DNA of 64,000 nt, taken from NCBI RefSeq assembly GCF_031954365.1, contig NZ_JAUSVZ010000004.1; one strand, 5' to 3'. The notes beneath the pieces are model-generated. The model was not told the DNA's origin, did not search any database, and saw only the letters and a list, made by a program, of their open reading frames with translations. This DNA comes from Brevibacillus aydinogluensis (GTDB taxonomy: Bacteria; Bacillota; Bacilli; Brevibacillales; Brevibacillaceae). Below, piece after piece: positions 32,931 through 42,575 of the stretch. Each line of letters starts with the position of its first letter. The stretch's first letter is position 1. The position numbers and the translations under genes were made by a program.

Positions 32931-33794
32931 ATGACAAACAACCTGGCGCCGGTCACCACGTCCGATTTGCGTAAAAAAAAGCGTGACGGCCAACCGATCA
33001 CCATGGTCACCGCGTACGATTTTCCTTCCGCCAAGCTGGTGGAGGAAGCGGGAGCGGACATGATCCTGGTGGGAGATTCGCTCGGGATGGTGGTACTGGG
33101 ATACGATTCGACGATCCCGGTCACGATGGACGACATGCTGCACCATACCAAAGCTGTGACCAGGGCGGTCAAGCGGGCCTTCGTGGTCAGCGACATGCCG
33201 TTTCTCAGCTACCACGGAACGGTGGAGGAAGCAGTGAAAAACGCGGGCCGTCTCCTGCAGGAGGGGCTGGCCAAAGCGGTAAAAATGGAGGGGGGCCGGG
33301 AGCTGTCCCCAATCATCACGCGCTGTGTGCAGGCCGGTATTCCGGTGATGGGGCACATCGGTCTGACGCCGCAGGCCGTTCACCAATTGGGCGGTTACAA
33401 AGTGCAGGGGCGTGAGCTGCATCAGGCCCGCCGTCTGCTGGAAGATGCGCTGGCGCTGGAGGAAGCGGGCGTGTTTGCGCTCGTGCTGGAATGTGTGCCG
33501 CAGGAAGTGGCTGCTGTCATTGCGGACAAGCTGGAGATTCCGGTCATCGGCATCGGGGCCGGTCCCTCCTGTGACGGCCAGGTGCTGGTCCTGCACGATC
33601 TGGTCGGCTACGGGTCGTCAGATTGGAAGCCCAAGTTCGCCAAGCGTTACGCCGATACCGGGACCATCATCCGCGAAGCAGTGGCGGCATACGTCTCCGA
33701 TGTGAAGGAGCGCCGTTTTCCGGCTCCCGAACACGTCTTTCACGCGGCGGAGGAAACGGTGAAACAGCTCTACGGAGAAGGAGTGAACCGGTGA
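32931..33794 (+). CDS. panB: 3-methyl-2-oxobutanoate hydroxymethyltransferase
   Basis: It makes ketopantoate in the pantothenate/CoA pathway. I start at ATG 32931 with GAGGTGGGAG upstream (287 residues); the longer frame runs through the leader terminator. Motifs: MVTAYDFPSAKLVEEAGAD, LVGDSLGMVVLGYD, DMPFLSYHG, HIGLTPQ and IGIGAGPSCDGQVLVLHD. It is the first gene of panBCD. Confidence 0.96.
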   Translation: MTNNLAPVTTSDLRKKKRDGQPITMVTAYDFPSAKLVEEAGADMILVGDSLGMVVLGYDSTIPVTMDDMLHHTKAVTRAVKRAFVVSDMPFLSYHGTVEEAVKNAGRLLQEGLAKAVKMEGGRELSPIITRCVQAGIPVMGHIGLTPQAVHQLGGYKVQGRELHQARRLLEDALALEEAGVFALVLECVPQEVAAVIADKLEIPVIGIGAGPSCDGQVLVLHDLVGYGSSDWKPKFAKRYADTGTIIREAVAAYVSDVKERRFPAPEHVFHAAEETVKQLYGEGVNR

Positions 33795-34654
33795 TGATCG
33801 AACGCATGCTGCAGGTACCCACGATTGCCGAACTGCGCCGTTTGGTCGGCGAAGCGCGCCGGCAGGGGAAACGGATCGGCTTTGTGCCCACCATGGGCTA
33901 TCTCCATGACGGCCACCTCAGCCTGGTCAAGAAGGCGCGGGAGACGTGCGATTTTGTCGTGATGAGCATTTTTGTCAACCCGCTGCAATTTGGGCCCAAC
34001 GAGGATTTTGATCGCTATCCGCGCGATCTGGAACGGGACCGTGAACTGGCCCGGTCTGCCGGAGTTGACCTCCTGTTCACCCCGAGCGTGGAGGAAATGT
34101 ACCCGCGTCAGGTGTTGACGACCGTCTCCGTGGCGCAGGTGTCCGAGCCGCTGTGCGGACAATCCCGTCCAGGTCACTTTGACGGCGTAGCGACTGTCGT
34201 GTTGAAGCTGTTTCAGATCGTCCAGCCGGATGCCGCCTTTTTTGGACAAAAGGACGCCCAGCAGCTAGCCGTCATCAGCCAGATGGTGGAGGATTTGTCT
34301 GTTCCGGTGCAGATCGTGCCCTGCCCGATCGTGCGCGAACCGGACGGATTGGCGATGAGCTCGCGCAACGTCTATCTCAGCCCGGAGGAACGGCAGCAGG
34401 CCACCGTCCTGTACCGCAGCCTCAAACAGGCGGATGCGTGGCTCAAAGAGGGCGTTCCGCTTGACGAGATCAAGCAGCGCATGGCGGAGATGATCACGGC
34501 CGAGCCGTTGGCCGAGATCGATTACGTCGAGGTGCTGACGTACCCGCGATTGACGCCAGTGGACACGGCCAGCCCCGGCCAGCAGCTGATATTCGCCCTG
34601 GCGGTGCGGTTCGGCCGCACTCGCCTGATCGACAACATGCTCGTAACCGTATAG
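33794..34654 (+). CDS. panC: Pantothenate synthetase
   Basis: It joins pantoate and beta-alanine with ATP. The 286-residue protein has FVPTMGYLHDGHLSLV (HIGH-type nucleotide site), FVNPLQFGPNEDF, FGQKDAQQLAVI and MSSRNVYLSPEER. The ATG overlaps the panB stop by one base. Confidence 0.96.
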   Translation: MIERMLQVPTIAELRRLVGEARRQGKRIGFVPTMGYLHDGHLSLVKKARETCDFVVMSIFVNPLQFGPNEDFDRYPRDLERDRELARSAGVDLLFTPSVEEMYPRQVLTTVSVAQVSEPLCGQSRPGHFDGVATVVLKLFQIVQPDAAFFGQKDAQQLAVISQMVEDLSVPVQIVPCPIVREPDGLAMSSRNVYLSPEERQQATVLYRSLKQADAWLKEGVPLDEIKQRMAEMITAEPLAEIDYVEVLTYPRLTPVDTASPGQQLIFALAVRFGRTRLIDNMLVTV

Positions 34655-34686
34655 CGACCACGACAGAAAATAGGGAGGAGACCGCC

Positions 34687-35070
34687 GTGTTTCGCACGAT
34701 GATGAAAGCAAAAATCCACCGCGCCACCGTCACGGAAGCCAACCTGAACTACGTCGGCAGCATCACCATCGACAAGGAAATCCTCGATGCGCTGGACATC
34801 CTGCCGAACGAAAAGGTGCAAGTCGTCAACAACAACAACGGCGCGCGCCTGGAAACCTACGTGATAGAAGGGGAGCCGGGCAGCGGGGTAATCTGCCTGA
34901 ACGGAGCCGCCGCCCGCCTGGTGCAGCCGGGCGACATCGTCATCATCATTTCCTACGCGATGATGTCGGACGAAGAAGCTCGCACCCACAAGCCGCGCGT
35001 GGCCATTATGGACGAAAACAACAAAATTGCCCAACTGCTGGCGGAGGAAGTGCACGCGACCGTCTATTGA
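34687..35070 (+). CDS. panD: Aspartate 1-decarboxylase
   Basis: It supplies beta-alanine for PanC. The 127-residue proenzyme is cut between Gly24 and Ser25 in NYVGS, producing the pyruvoyl cofactor from the serine. NNNNGARLETY and GAAARLVQPGD are family signatures. It starts with GTG preceded by GGGAGGAG. Confidence 0.96.
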   Translation: MFRTMMKAKIHRATVTEANLNYVGSITIDKEILDALDILPNEKVQVVNNNNGARLETYVIEGEPGSGVICLNGAAARLVQPGDIVIIISYAMMSDEEARTHKPRVAIMDENNKIAQLLAEEVHATVY

Positions 35071-35092
35071 CGGAAGCGGTAGGCCTGCATAG

Positions 35093-35149
35093 AGCCACCT
35101 GCCTTGTGAGACAATGAGACTACTCACGCCACAAGGGGGTGGCTTTTTT
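35093..35149 (+). terminator. panD terminator that contains the next gene's ribosome site
   Basis: AGCCACC (35093-35099) pairs with GGTGGCT (35138-35144), and CCTTGTG (35102-35108) with CACAAGG (35130-35136), or GTGAG (35106-35110) with CTCAC (35124-35128). Six T follow, and the next base is the A of the downstream ATG at 35150. The 3' arm includes AAGGGGGTGG, the only ribosome site of that gene. Confidence 0.75.
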
Positions 35150-36703
35150 ATGAAGCTGGAAGAATGGTTCTCTGCGCTGCGTTCCAAAGCGGAGACAATC
35201 GAACGGAAGTGGCCGACGGCGTCCCAGGATGAAAAGCTCCGGCTCGCCGAAGAGTTGTTTGAACTGCGCCAGGTGAGTGATCGGGTAGTCGATCTGTGGC
35301 TGCAGTTTGAGGAAAAGCTGTCCATTGCGATTCGCCATATCAAGCAGCTGGAGGGAGAATACCCGCAATTGGAGGGTGAGTATCCGTCTGCTGATGCAAG
35401 TCAACCGGGCGCAGCCGCGCCGGCGATGGAAACTACGGACGTCAACGCATCGTCGGGGACACAACATGACGATGTCAGCAGCACGGCCGCCGTAAACCTG
35501 GAAACGTTCCCGGCAGATGTGGCCGGTCGTCCCTTTGAGCACATGTACCGCAAAGGCGAAGGGTTTTATCAGCTTCGCCTCTATCAGGACGCCCGACAGT
35601 GCTTTGCCGAACTGCTCAAGGAATCGCCGGACTGGGAGAGCGGTCGGCTGTATTACGCCTACAGCCTGTTGTTTTCCGAGGCGAGAGAGGAAGCGCTCCG
35701 GGAATTCCGCCTGCTCAGCCGCTCAGCCCAATCGCCGGTGGTGGCGGCGATCAGCTACAATGCGATCGGCTGCATGCTGGCGGAAGAACGGCAGTGGCTG
35801 GAGGCGGCACAAGCCTTCAAGACGGCGCTCGAACACCATCCGGAACAGCGGGAGGCGCGGTTTAACCTGGCGCTCTGCTACCTGCAGGACGACGATGTGC
35901 AGGAGGCGCTGGAGACGATCGAATCGCTGCTTCACGAGGGGGATTCTGACTGGGAAGCGCAATTGCTCTGGTTGAGGGCGGCCCGCATCCTGCAGGCGCG
36001 TGACGAGTCGGCGCAGCCGCTGCCTCCGGACTTGCTGAAACTGCCGACGCGCAAGCTGGACAGCGAGACACTGCGGGAGATGGCCAGCCTCTATGAATCG
36101 TTGGGCAACTATCACCGCGCCCAGGTGTGCTACCACTTTTTGGTAGAGCGATTTCCTCGCGAAGGGTGGGCGTGGCACGGATTGGCCTGGAACACCTGGT
36201 TAATCGCCGGCACGCGGCGGGCGCTGACCCTGATGAAAAAAGCGATCAGCCTAGCGCCGGACAATCCCGACTTTACCTTCAGCTACGGCTGGATGCTGCT
36301 GTTTGACGGCCGGGTGGACGACGCGCTGGCGACGTTTCGCTCGATCCTAAGCAAGCAGCGGGATCACCGGCTGGCCCAGTCCGGACTGATCACCGCATAC
36401 GAGCGGCTGGGGGACACGCTGACAGCCAAGCGATTGGCCGCGCCGTTTACCGAGGACGGTGATCCGTATATTCGTTCGCTCGGGTATTACCATCTCGGCC
36501 GGATTGCCGTTGCAGAGGAGAATTGGCGGCTGGCGGAGCACTATTTTCGACGGGTGCTTCCCCACAGCGGCCACTTTCAGGAAATTCCGCTTTACCTGCA
36601 GTTGTGCGCCGCCAAACTTGGGGGACCGACGGCCGCCAGCGAGCTTTTGCAGCCGGAGACAGTGACCGGAGCAGGAATATGTACGGACGCTGCCGAATGC
36701 TAG
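35150..36703 (+). CDS. Tetratricopeptide-repeat protein, 517 residues
   Basis: After a helical N-terminus (about 1-75) and a Ser/Thr/Ala-rich linker, the protein consists of TPR-like helix pairs, for example MYRKGEGFYQLRLYQDARQC, SYNAIGCMLAEERQWLEAAQ and HYFRRVLPHSGHFQEIP. It has no signal peptide or membrane segment, so it is probably a cytoplasmic scaffold. It lies between panD and dinG, where B. subtilis has no such gene. The function is unknown. Its translation start is embedded in the panD terminator. Confidence 0.8.
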   Translation: MKLEEWFSALRSKAETIERKWPTASQDEKLRLAEELFELRQVSDRVVDLWLQFEEKLSIAIRHIKQLEGEYPQLEGEYPSADASQPGAAAPAMETTDVNASSGTQHDDVSSTAAVNLETFPADVAGRPFEHMYRKGEGFYQLRLYQDARQCFAELLKESPDWESGRLYYAYSLLFSEAREEALREFRLLSRSAQSPVVAAISYNAIGCMLAEERQWLEAAQAFKTALEHHPEQREARFNLALCYLQDDDVQEALETIESLLHEGDSDWEAQLLWLRAARILQARDESAQPLPPDLLKLPTRKLDSETLREMASLYESLGNYHRAQVCYHFLVERFPREGWAWHGLAWNTWLIAGTRRALTLMKKAISLAPDNPDFTFSYGWMLLFDGRVDDALATFRSILSKQRDHRLAQSGLITAYERLGDTLTAKRLAAPFTEDGDPYIRSLGYYHLGRIAVAEENWRLAEHYFRRVLPHSGHFQEIPLYLQLCAAKLGGPTAASELLQPETVTGAGICTDAAEC

Positions 36704-36749
36704 GGAAGCGGACGCCCTACTGTCCGCGCACGTACGAGGTGACAAGAGA

Positions 36750-39632
36750 TTGAATCGTTTTATCGTCGTAGACTTTGAGACAACGGGAAGCCACCCGCGG
36801 CAGGGGGACAGCATCATCCAGATTGGCGCCGTCGCCATCGACGACGGGCAGATAACGGAGAGCTACTCCACCCTGATCAATCCCGGGCAGCCGATCCCGC
36901 CGTTTATTACGCAGTTGACCGGCATCACAGACGACATGGTGGCAGATGCCCCCTCGCTGGAGGAAGCGCTCCCCAGGTTCCTGCGCATGCTGGAGGGGCG
37001 GGCTTTTGTCGCTCACAATGCCGCATTTGACCTGCAATTTTTGCAAGAAGCCCTGCTGAGCCAGGGCTATTATACGTTTGACGGATATGTGCTGGACACG
37101 GTGGAATTGTCCCGCTTTTTGATGCCGATGCAAAACAGCTACCGCCTGGGGGAATTGGCCGATGACCTGCAGATCGAACACGACCGTCCGCATCAGGCGG
37201 ACAGCGACGCGTTGGCGACGGCCAGGCTGTTTTTGCATCTGTTGGACATCCTGCGCCAACTTCCGTTGGTGACGGTGCAGCGGCTGCAAATGCTCGTTTC
37301 GTCGTTTCGCACTGACATCGACGTGCTGCTGCGCCACATTGAGATGGAAAAGCTGGCGGAGGTGCCGCTTTTGGATGAATCCGGCACCAGGGCAGACGAG
37401 TCAAAGCTGTGGGACGTGTACCGCCAGCTTGCCCTGCGCAAACGGGACGGACGTGCCAAGGTGCCGCTTGCCCGGTCCGACGCGCCGACAAAACCGTTTG
37501 CCGAGTTGCTGGAGCAGATGCTGGATGAACAGGCGGCGCTGGGGCGCAACCTGCCTGGCTATCAGCGGCGGGAAGCGCAGGAAGCGATGATGCGCGCGAT
37601 CCATGACGCGATGAGCGATGGTGCCCATCTGCTGGTGGAAGCGGGGACCGGGACCGGCAAATCGCTCGCCTACCTGCTGCCCAGCATCGTGTGGGCCAAA
37701 CAGAATCGTGAACCCGTGGTGATCAGCACGCACACCATCCACCTGCAGGAGCAGTTGTTTCATAAGGACATCCCTGCACTGAAACAATCGCTGCCGTTTG
37801 ACTTTGAGGCGGCCACGCTGAAGGGGCGGGGCAATTATCTCTGCTTGCGCAAGTTTGAACAAAGCCTGGAGGAACCCGTGGAGGGAAACAGTCAGGAACT
37901 GCGCCTGGTTAAAGGGCAAATGCTCATCTGGCTGACCCAGACGGAAACGGGCGATGTGGAAGAGCTGAGCCTGCCCGCCACCGGACAGTTGTACTGGCAG
38001 CAGGTGAACAGCGATGCCGCTTCCTGCCTGCACAGAAACTGCCCGTGGTTCAGCCGCTGCTACTATTTCCAGGCCCGGGAGCGGGCGCGGGACGCGGACA
38101 TCCTGATCGTCAACCACGCGCTTTTAATCAGCGATTTGCAGGCAGACAGCCGGATCCTGCCGCCGTATGAGACGGCAGTAATCGACGAGGCGCACCATCT
38201 GGAAGAGATCGCTACCGCTCATCTCGGCAAGCAGTTGTCCACAGCAGGAATGATGTTCCTCCTGGATCGGGCGGCAACGGAAGAAGGCAGCCTTGTGCGC
38301 CGCTTCACCGCCGAACTGCTGGATTGGCAGGCGGATGAGGGGGGCAGAGTCGCGGAGATCCTGGAAGAGATGGACGGGCTGTTCCCCGCGCTGCGCGAAA
38401 AGGCGTTGCAGTTGACTCAGCTGCTGTACAAATGGGCGGCGGATCGGGGAGAGGAGACGACCGATACCGGGCATGAAACCGTGCGGTACCGCAAGGAGTC
38501 GTTTTCCGGCCGACACGAGCGGATTCGCAGAGCGGCGCGCCGGGTGATCGATGCCCTCACGTCGTACACCGCTTTGATCGACCGCCTGCTTGCGTGCATC
38601 CCCGCCGACGAAAAACCGCCGTATGAGCTGCGCAGCCTCAGGACGGACGTGTCAGGCCTGGTGGACGAACTTCAGGAAGCGGCCGAACTGCTTCACTTTT
38701 TTTTGCTGGAACCGGACACGGCGTACGTCTGCTGGATGGAAGTGGAGGCCCGCACTCCGCGCAAGCACGTCTATCTGCACGCTGCACCGCTAAACGTCGC
38801 CGATGTGCTTGCCCATCCGCTGTTTGCCGCAAAACGCAGTCTGATTCTCACCTCGGCCACCTTGACGGTGAAGAACAGCTTTACCTACATGATCGAGCGG
38901 TTTGGCCTGGACCGGCTGCCGGAGGAGAAGGTCCGCACCCTGACCCTGCCCTCCCCGTTTGCCTATGAGGAACAGGGACTGCTGTTCATCCCTTCTGATT
39001 TTCCCACCCCGGGAAAAGAAAGCGACGAACACTACATGGAAGCAGTCGTGCAGGGCTGCCTGGACGTGATCCGCGCCGCCGGTGGTCGAACACTGATCCT
39101 GTTTACGTCTCACTCGATGCTCCGCCAGGTATACCAGATGATGAAGGAGCAGTTGACGGACGAGCCATACACCCTGCTTGGCCACGGCATTGACAGCAGC
39201 AACCGCAGCAAGCTGGTCCGGCTGTTCCAACAGCTGGAACATAGCGTGCTGCTGGGGACCAGCAGCTTTTGGGAAGGCGTGGACATCCCCGGCGAAGCGC
39301 TCAGCTGCCTGGTCATCGTGCGGCTTCCCTTTACGCCGCCCAACCACCCTGTATATCAGGGGAGAGCGGAGCAGTTGAAAGCAGTCGGGAAAAACGCCTT
39401 CATGTCGCTGGCTCTGCCGCAGGCGGTGATCCAGTTCAAACAGGGCGTCGGCCGGCTGATCCGGCATCATTTGGATCGCGGCGTCGTGGTCGTGTTTGAC
39501 GCACGCATCATCGAGTCACGCTACGGCCGGGCGTTTTTGCAATCCCTGCCGCCGTTTCAGGTGCAGACGGGCACCTGGCCGGAGCTCCGTGAACGGATCG
39601 GTCCGTTTCTGGCCCAAGAGACCGGCACGTAA
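36750..39632 (+). CDS. dinG: DinG-type exonuclease-helicase with Fe-S cysteines
   Basis: The 960 residues combine a DEDDh 3'-5' exonuclease (about 1-165: FIVVDFETTG, AHNAAFDLQFL, HQADSDALATARL) and an XPD-type superfamily 2 helicase (about 270-955: EAGTGTGKSLAY at 297-308, DEAH at 479-482, GTSSFWEGVDIPGE, QGVGRLIRH). Four cysteines (365, 426, 431, 437) show C-x4-C-x5-C spacing like the Fe-S cluster of E. coli DinG. It starts with TTG after GAGGTGAC. It acts on DNA ends or structures in repair. Confidence 0.93.
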   Translation: MNRFIVVDFETTGSHPRQGDSIIQIGAVAIDDGQITESYSTLINPGQPIPPFITQLTGITDDMVADAPSLEEALPRFLRMLEGRAFVAHNAAFDLQFLQEALLSQGYYTFDGYVLDTVELSRFLMPMQNSYRLGELADDLQIEHDRPHQADSDALATARLFLHLLDILRQLPLVTVQRLQMLVSSFRTDIDVLLRHIEMEKLAEVPLLDESGTRADESKLWDVYRQLALRKRDGRAKVPLARSDAPTKPFAELLEQMLDEQAALGRNLPGYQRREAQEAMMRAIHDAMSDGAHLLVEAGTGTGKSLAYLLPSIVWAKQNREPVVISTHTIHLQEQLFHKDIPALKQSLPFDFEAATLKGRGNYLCLRKFEQSLEEPVEGNSQELRLVKGQMLIWLTQTETGDVEELSLPATGQLYWQQVNSDAASCLHRNCPWFSRCYYFQARERARDADILIVNHALLISDLQADSRILPPYETAVIDEAHHLEEIATAHLGKQLSTAGMMFLLDRAATEEGSLVRRFTAELLDWQADEGGRVAEILEEMDGLFPALREKALQLTQLLYKWAADRGEETTDTGHETVRYRKESFSGRHERIRRAARRVIDALTSYTALIDRLLACIPADEKPPYELRSLRTDVSGLVDELQEAAELLHFFLLEPDTAYVCWMEVEARTPRKHVYLHAAPLNVADVLAHPLFAAKRSLILTSATLTVKNSFTYMIERFGLDRLPEEKVRTLTLPSPFAYEEQGLLFIPSDFPTPGKESDEHYMEAVVQGCLDVIRAAGGRTLILFTSHSMLRQVYQMMKEQLTDEPYTLLGHGIDSSNRSKLVRLFQQLEHSVLLGTSSFWEGVDIPGEALSCLVIVRLPFTPPNHPVYQGRAEQLKAVGKNAFMSLALPQAVIQFKQGVGRLIRHHLDRGVVVVFDARIIESRYGRAFLQSLPPFQVQTGTWPELRERIGPFLAQETGT

Positions 39633-39722
39633 CGAAAGTCGTTGAGCGCCGGTCTGCATGCAATCCTGGCGAGGCTCATAAAATGAAGCAATAGTCTCGC
39701 AGGGATTTAGGTGATAGAATAA

Positions 39723-40616
39723 ATGCTGGGGATTACGCGTAAGGCTTGTTGGCTGCTGCTGTGCGTCGTGCTGTTCGCCGGCTGTTCGATCGACAGTCAT
39801 TTGCAGAACGCGGTGAAGGTGGAGGACCCCTACGCCAGCGACGACGAACGCGAATTTGTCGGGCTGGTGATCCACTTTCTCGCCCTGCCGCATGGCGAGA
39901 GCACGCTGATCCGACTGCCAAGCGGAAAGACCATGCTGGTCGACACGGGAAGCGCGGAAGACTGGCCCGTCTTGTTTGGCTTGTTGTCCGAGCAAAAACT
40001 GACGCGGCTGGACTACGTCGTCGTGACCAACGATCAGCCGGAACAAGCGGGAGGCTTTGCCTTTCTCAGCGACCGGCTGCTGGTGGATACGGTCATTCTG
40101 CCCCGTCTGATCGAGCCGTCGATTCGCGGGTTTGTCCCGCTCAAAGGGGACAAGAAGCTGTTGCCCGTCGCGGACGGCGACGCGATCAGACTGGACAACG
40201 ACGTGGTGTTGGACGTGCTTCATCCCAGCGAACCGCTGTTTTTGTCTCCGCAGGACAATTCCCTGGTATTCCGGCTGCGACACGGCCAGCTTCGCTTTCT
40301 CTTCGCCAGCGCCATCAATGAAAAGGCGGAAGAGCGCCTATTGGAGCAGTACGGCGGGCAGTTGAAGGCGGAAGTGCTGAAGGTGGCCGACCAGGGGAGA
40401 AATCAGGCCTCTTCCCAGCCGTTTCTCTCCAAGGTGGACCCGCAGGTGGCAGTCATTCTGACCGGCAAGTCCCGAAACGAGCTGAAAGACAGCCAGGAGG
40501 AAGTGCTGGAACGACTGGGCGAATCATGGGCGGAGACCTTCATCACCAGCCAGCACGGCACGATCACGATTCTGTCCAACGGCCGCGATTACCGTGTCGT
40601 CAAGCGAAAAACGTAA
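39723..40616 (+). CDS. Lipoprotein with degenerate metallo-beta-lactamase fold
   Basis: The N-terminus (LLLCVVLFAGCS) is a lipoprotein signal with Cys21 as the lipidated residue. The rest resembles the C-terminal ComEC-type metallo-beta-lactamase domain: LPSGKTMLVDTGS, LDYVVVTNDQPEQAGG, NSLVFRLRHGQLRFLFASA and LKVADQGRNQASSQPF. The metal ligands are lost: HxHxDH is NDQPEQ, the aspartate after FLF is Ala/Ser, and the last HHG is DQG. It is probably a non-catalytic surface protein. It lies between dinG and rex, which it may share transcripts with. Confidence 0.78.
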   Translation: MLGITRKACWLLLCVVLFAGCSIDSHLQNAVKVEDPYASDDEREFVGLVIHFLALPHGESTLIRLPSGKTMLVDTGSAEDWPVLFGLLSEQKLTRLDYVVVTNDQPEQAGGFAFLSDRLLVDTVILPRLIEPSIRGFVPLKGDKKLLPVADGDAIRLDNDVVLDVLHPSEPLFLSPQDNSLVFRLRHGQLRFLFASAINEKAEERLLEQYGGQLKAEVLKVADQGRNQASSQPFLSKVDPQVAVILTGKSRNELKDSQEEVLERLGESWAETFITSQHGTITILSNGRDYRVVKRKT

Positions 40617-40633
40617 GGAGGGAGGACCGTACG

Positions 40634-41257
40634 GTGGCCAAAAGTGAAAAAATTTCAGAAGCGGTTGTTCGCCGTTTGCCGATCTATCTGCGCTATTTGA
40701 GCTATCTGCAGCAAGTGGGCGTGACGACGGTATCCTCCCAGCAGATGGGCAAAAATCTGGACATCAACCCCGCCCAAATCCGCAAAGATTTAGCCGCGTT
40801 CGGCGATTTCGGCAAAAAAGGCATCGGCTATGACGTCAACTACCTGGTGGAAAAAATCCGCCAGATTCTCAAACTGGATCAGGAAATCCGCGTCGCGCTC
40901 GTCGGCGCCGGCCATCTCGGCCATGCCATCAGCAATTACAATGCGTTCCTGAAGGATCAGATACGGATCGCGGCGATTTTTGACAGCGATCCGGCCAAGC
41001 AGGGCAAGCAGATCGCAGGGATCACGATCCAGCCGTTGGAAGAGCTGAAAGAGACGGTGAAGGAGCGTCACATTCGCCTGGCGATCATTACGGTCCCGGC
41101 TGCCGCCGCACAATCAGTGGCCGATCTCTTGATCGAGGCGGGGATCGAAGGCATTCTCAACTTCGCGCCGACGACCATTCGGACGGAGAAAGAGGTGCGC
41201 ATCCACTATGCGGATGTGACGTCCAGTCTGCAAAGCCTGGCTTATTATCTAACGTAA
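40634..41257 (+). CDS. rex: Redox-sensing transcriptional repressor Rex
   Basis: It binds DNA when the NADH/NAD ratio is low and controls respiratory and fermentation genes. The 207 residues have an N-terminal winged helix (VVRRLPIYLRYL, SSQQMGKNLDINPAQIRKDLAAFG) and a Rossmann domain with VGAGHLGHAI (GxGxxG at 91-96). GTG 40634 is preceded by AAGGAGGGAGG. No Rex operator was seen in this window, including upstream of qcr. Confidence 0.96.
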   Translation: MAKSEKISEAVVRRLPIYLRYLSYLQQVGVTTVSSQQMGKNLDINPAQIRKDLAAFGDFGKKGIGYDVNYLVEKIRQILKLDQEIRVALVGAGHLGHAISNYNAFLKDQIRIAAIFDSDPAKQGKQIAGITIQPLEELKETVKERHIRLAIITVPAAAAQSVADLLIEAGIEGILNFAPTTIRTEKEVRIHYADVTSSLQSLAYYLT

Positions 41258-41272
41258 GAACGGAGTGGTACG

Positions 41273-42571
41273 ATGAAACAGACGATCTTGACTCACGCCA
41301 CCGTGATCACCGTAAACGAACAGAACGAAGTGATTCATGATGGGGCCGTCGCGTTTGCCGGCAGCACGATTACGTACGTTGGGCCGACGCCTGAGGATGT
41401 GTCCGGCTACGACGAGGTGATCGACCTGAAGGGCAACTACGTCCTGCCGGGCCTGATCAACACGCACGGCCATGCGGGCATGTCGCTGTTGCGCGGATAC
41501 TCAGACGATCTGCCGCTGCAGCAGTGGCTCGAAGACAAAATGTGGCCGCTGGAAGCGCAGTTTACCGGCGACCATGTGAAATGGGGCACATACCTGTCGC
41601 TGATTGAAATGATTCGCACGGGGACGACAACGTTTGTCGACATGTACGACCACATGGACGAAGTGGCGAAAGCTGTGGAAGCAACCGGGATGCGCGCCCG
41701 GCTGTGCCGCGGCATGATCGGCCTCTGCTCGGAGGAAGAGCGGGCGGCAAAACTTGAGGAGGCCACCGATTTTGCCAAAAACTGGCACAATCAGGCGGAC
41801 GGCCGCATCACCACGATGCTTGCACCCCATGCGCCTTACACCTGCCCGCCGGAATTTATCATGCAAATTGTGGAACGGGCAGAAGAGCTTGCTTTGCCGA
41901 TTCACATCCACATGTCGGAAACGAAGTGGGAAGTGGGGCAAAACGAGCAGGATTATGGCCTTCGTCCGGTCGCCCACCTGGAAAAACTGGGCGTGTTCCG
42001 CCGTCCGACGCTGGTAGCACATGCCGTCCATTTGACGGATGAAGAAATAGATGTATTGGCAAACTATCAGGTGAAAGTCTCCCACAATGTGGTGAGCAAC
42101 CTGAAGCTGGCCAGCGGCGTGGCGCCGGTTCCCAAAATGTTGGCGAAGGGGATCAGCGTTTCGCTGGGTACAGACAGCACCGCCAGCAACAACAACCTGA
42201 ACCTGTTTGAAGAGTTGAAGCTGGCTGCTATTCTGCACAAGGGAGTGAGCTACGATCCCGTTGCCGTTCCGGCGGAAGAAGCGCTGCGCATGGCTACCCG
42301 CTACGGGGCGGATGGCGTGTTCCAGCCGGATGCGCTGGGGTCGATTGAGACTGGCAAGCAGGCCGACCTGATCGTCCTGGACAGCCATCAGGCCCATTTC
42401 CATCCCGCTCACAACCCGGTCTCCCACGTGGTGTATGCGGCCAATGGCCGGGACGTGACCGACACGATCGTGGCCGGCCGGTTCCTGATGCGCAACCGCG
42501 AGCTGTTGACTGTGGACGAGGAGCGCGTGATTTTTGAAGCAAACCGCGTGTTCCAAACGCTGAAACGGTAA
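41273..42571 (+). CDS. mtaD: 5-methylthioadenosine/S-adenosylhomocysteine deaminase
   Basis: The 432-residue zinc amidohydrolase has the metal pair in LINTHGHAGMSLLRGY, TTFVDMYDHM, LAPHAPYTCPPE, HIHMSETKWE and LGTDSTASNNNLNLFEEL with the catalytic aspartate. These match the MtaD/ATZ-like deaminases. It follows rex by 15 nt, so is probably co-transcribed. The exact substrate (methylthioadenosine, adenosylhomocysteine or related) is inferred from the family only. Confidence 0.9.
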   Translation: MKQTILTHATVITVNEQNEVIHDGAVAFAGSTITYVGPTPEDVSGYDEVIDLKGNYVLPGLINTHGHAGMSLLRGYSDDLPLQQWLEDKMWPLEAQFTGDHVKWGTYLSLIEMIRTGTTTFVDMYDHMDEVAKAVEATGMRARLCRGMIGLCSEEERAAKLEEATDFAKNWHNQADGRITTMLAPHAPYTCPPEFIMQIVERAEELALPIHIHMSETKWEVGQNEQDYGLRPVAHLEKLGVFRRPTLVAHAVHLTDEEIDVLANYQVKVSHNVVSNLKLASGVAPVPKMLAKGISVSLGTDSTASNNNLNLFEELKLAAILHKGVSYDPVAVPAEEALRMATRYGADGVFQPDALGSIETGKQADLIVLDSHQAHFHPAHNPVSHVVYAANGRDVTDTIVAGRFLMRNRELLTVDEERVIFEANRVFQTLKR

Positions 42572-42575
42572 AAGT

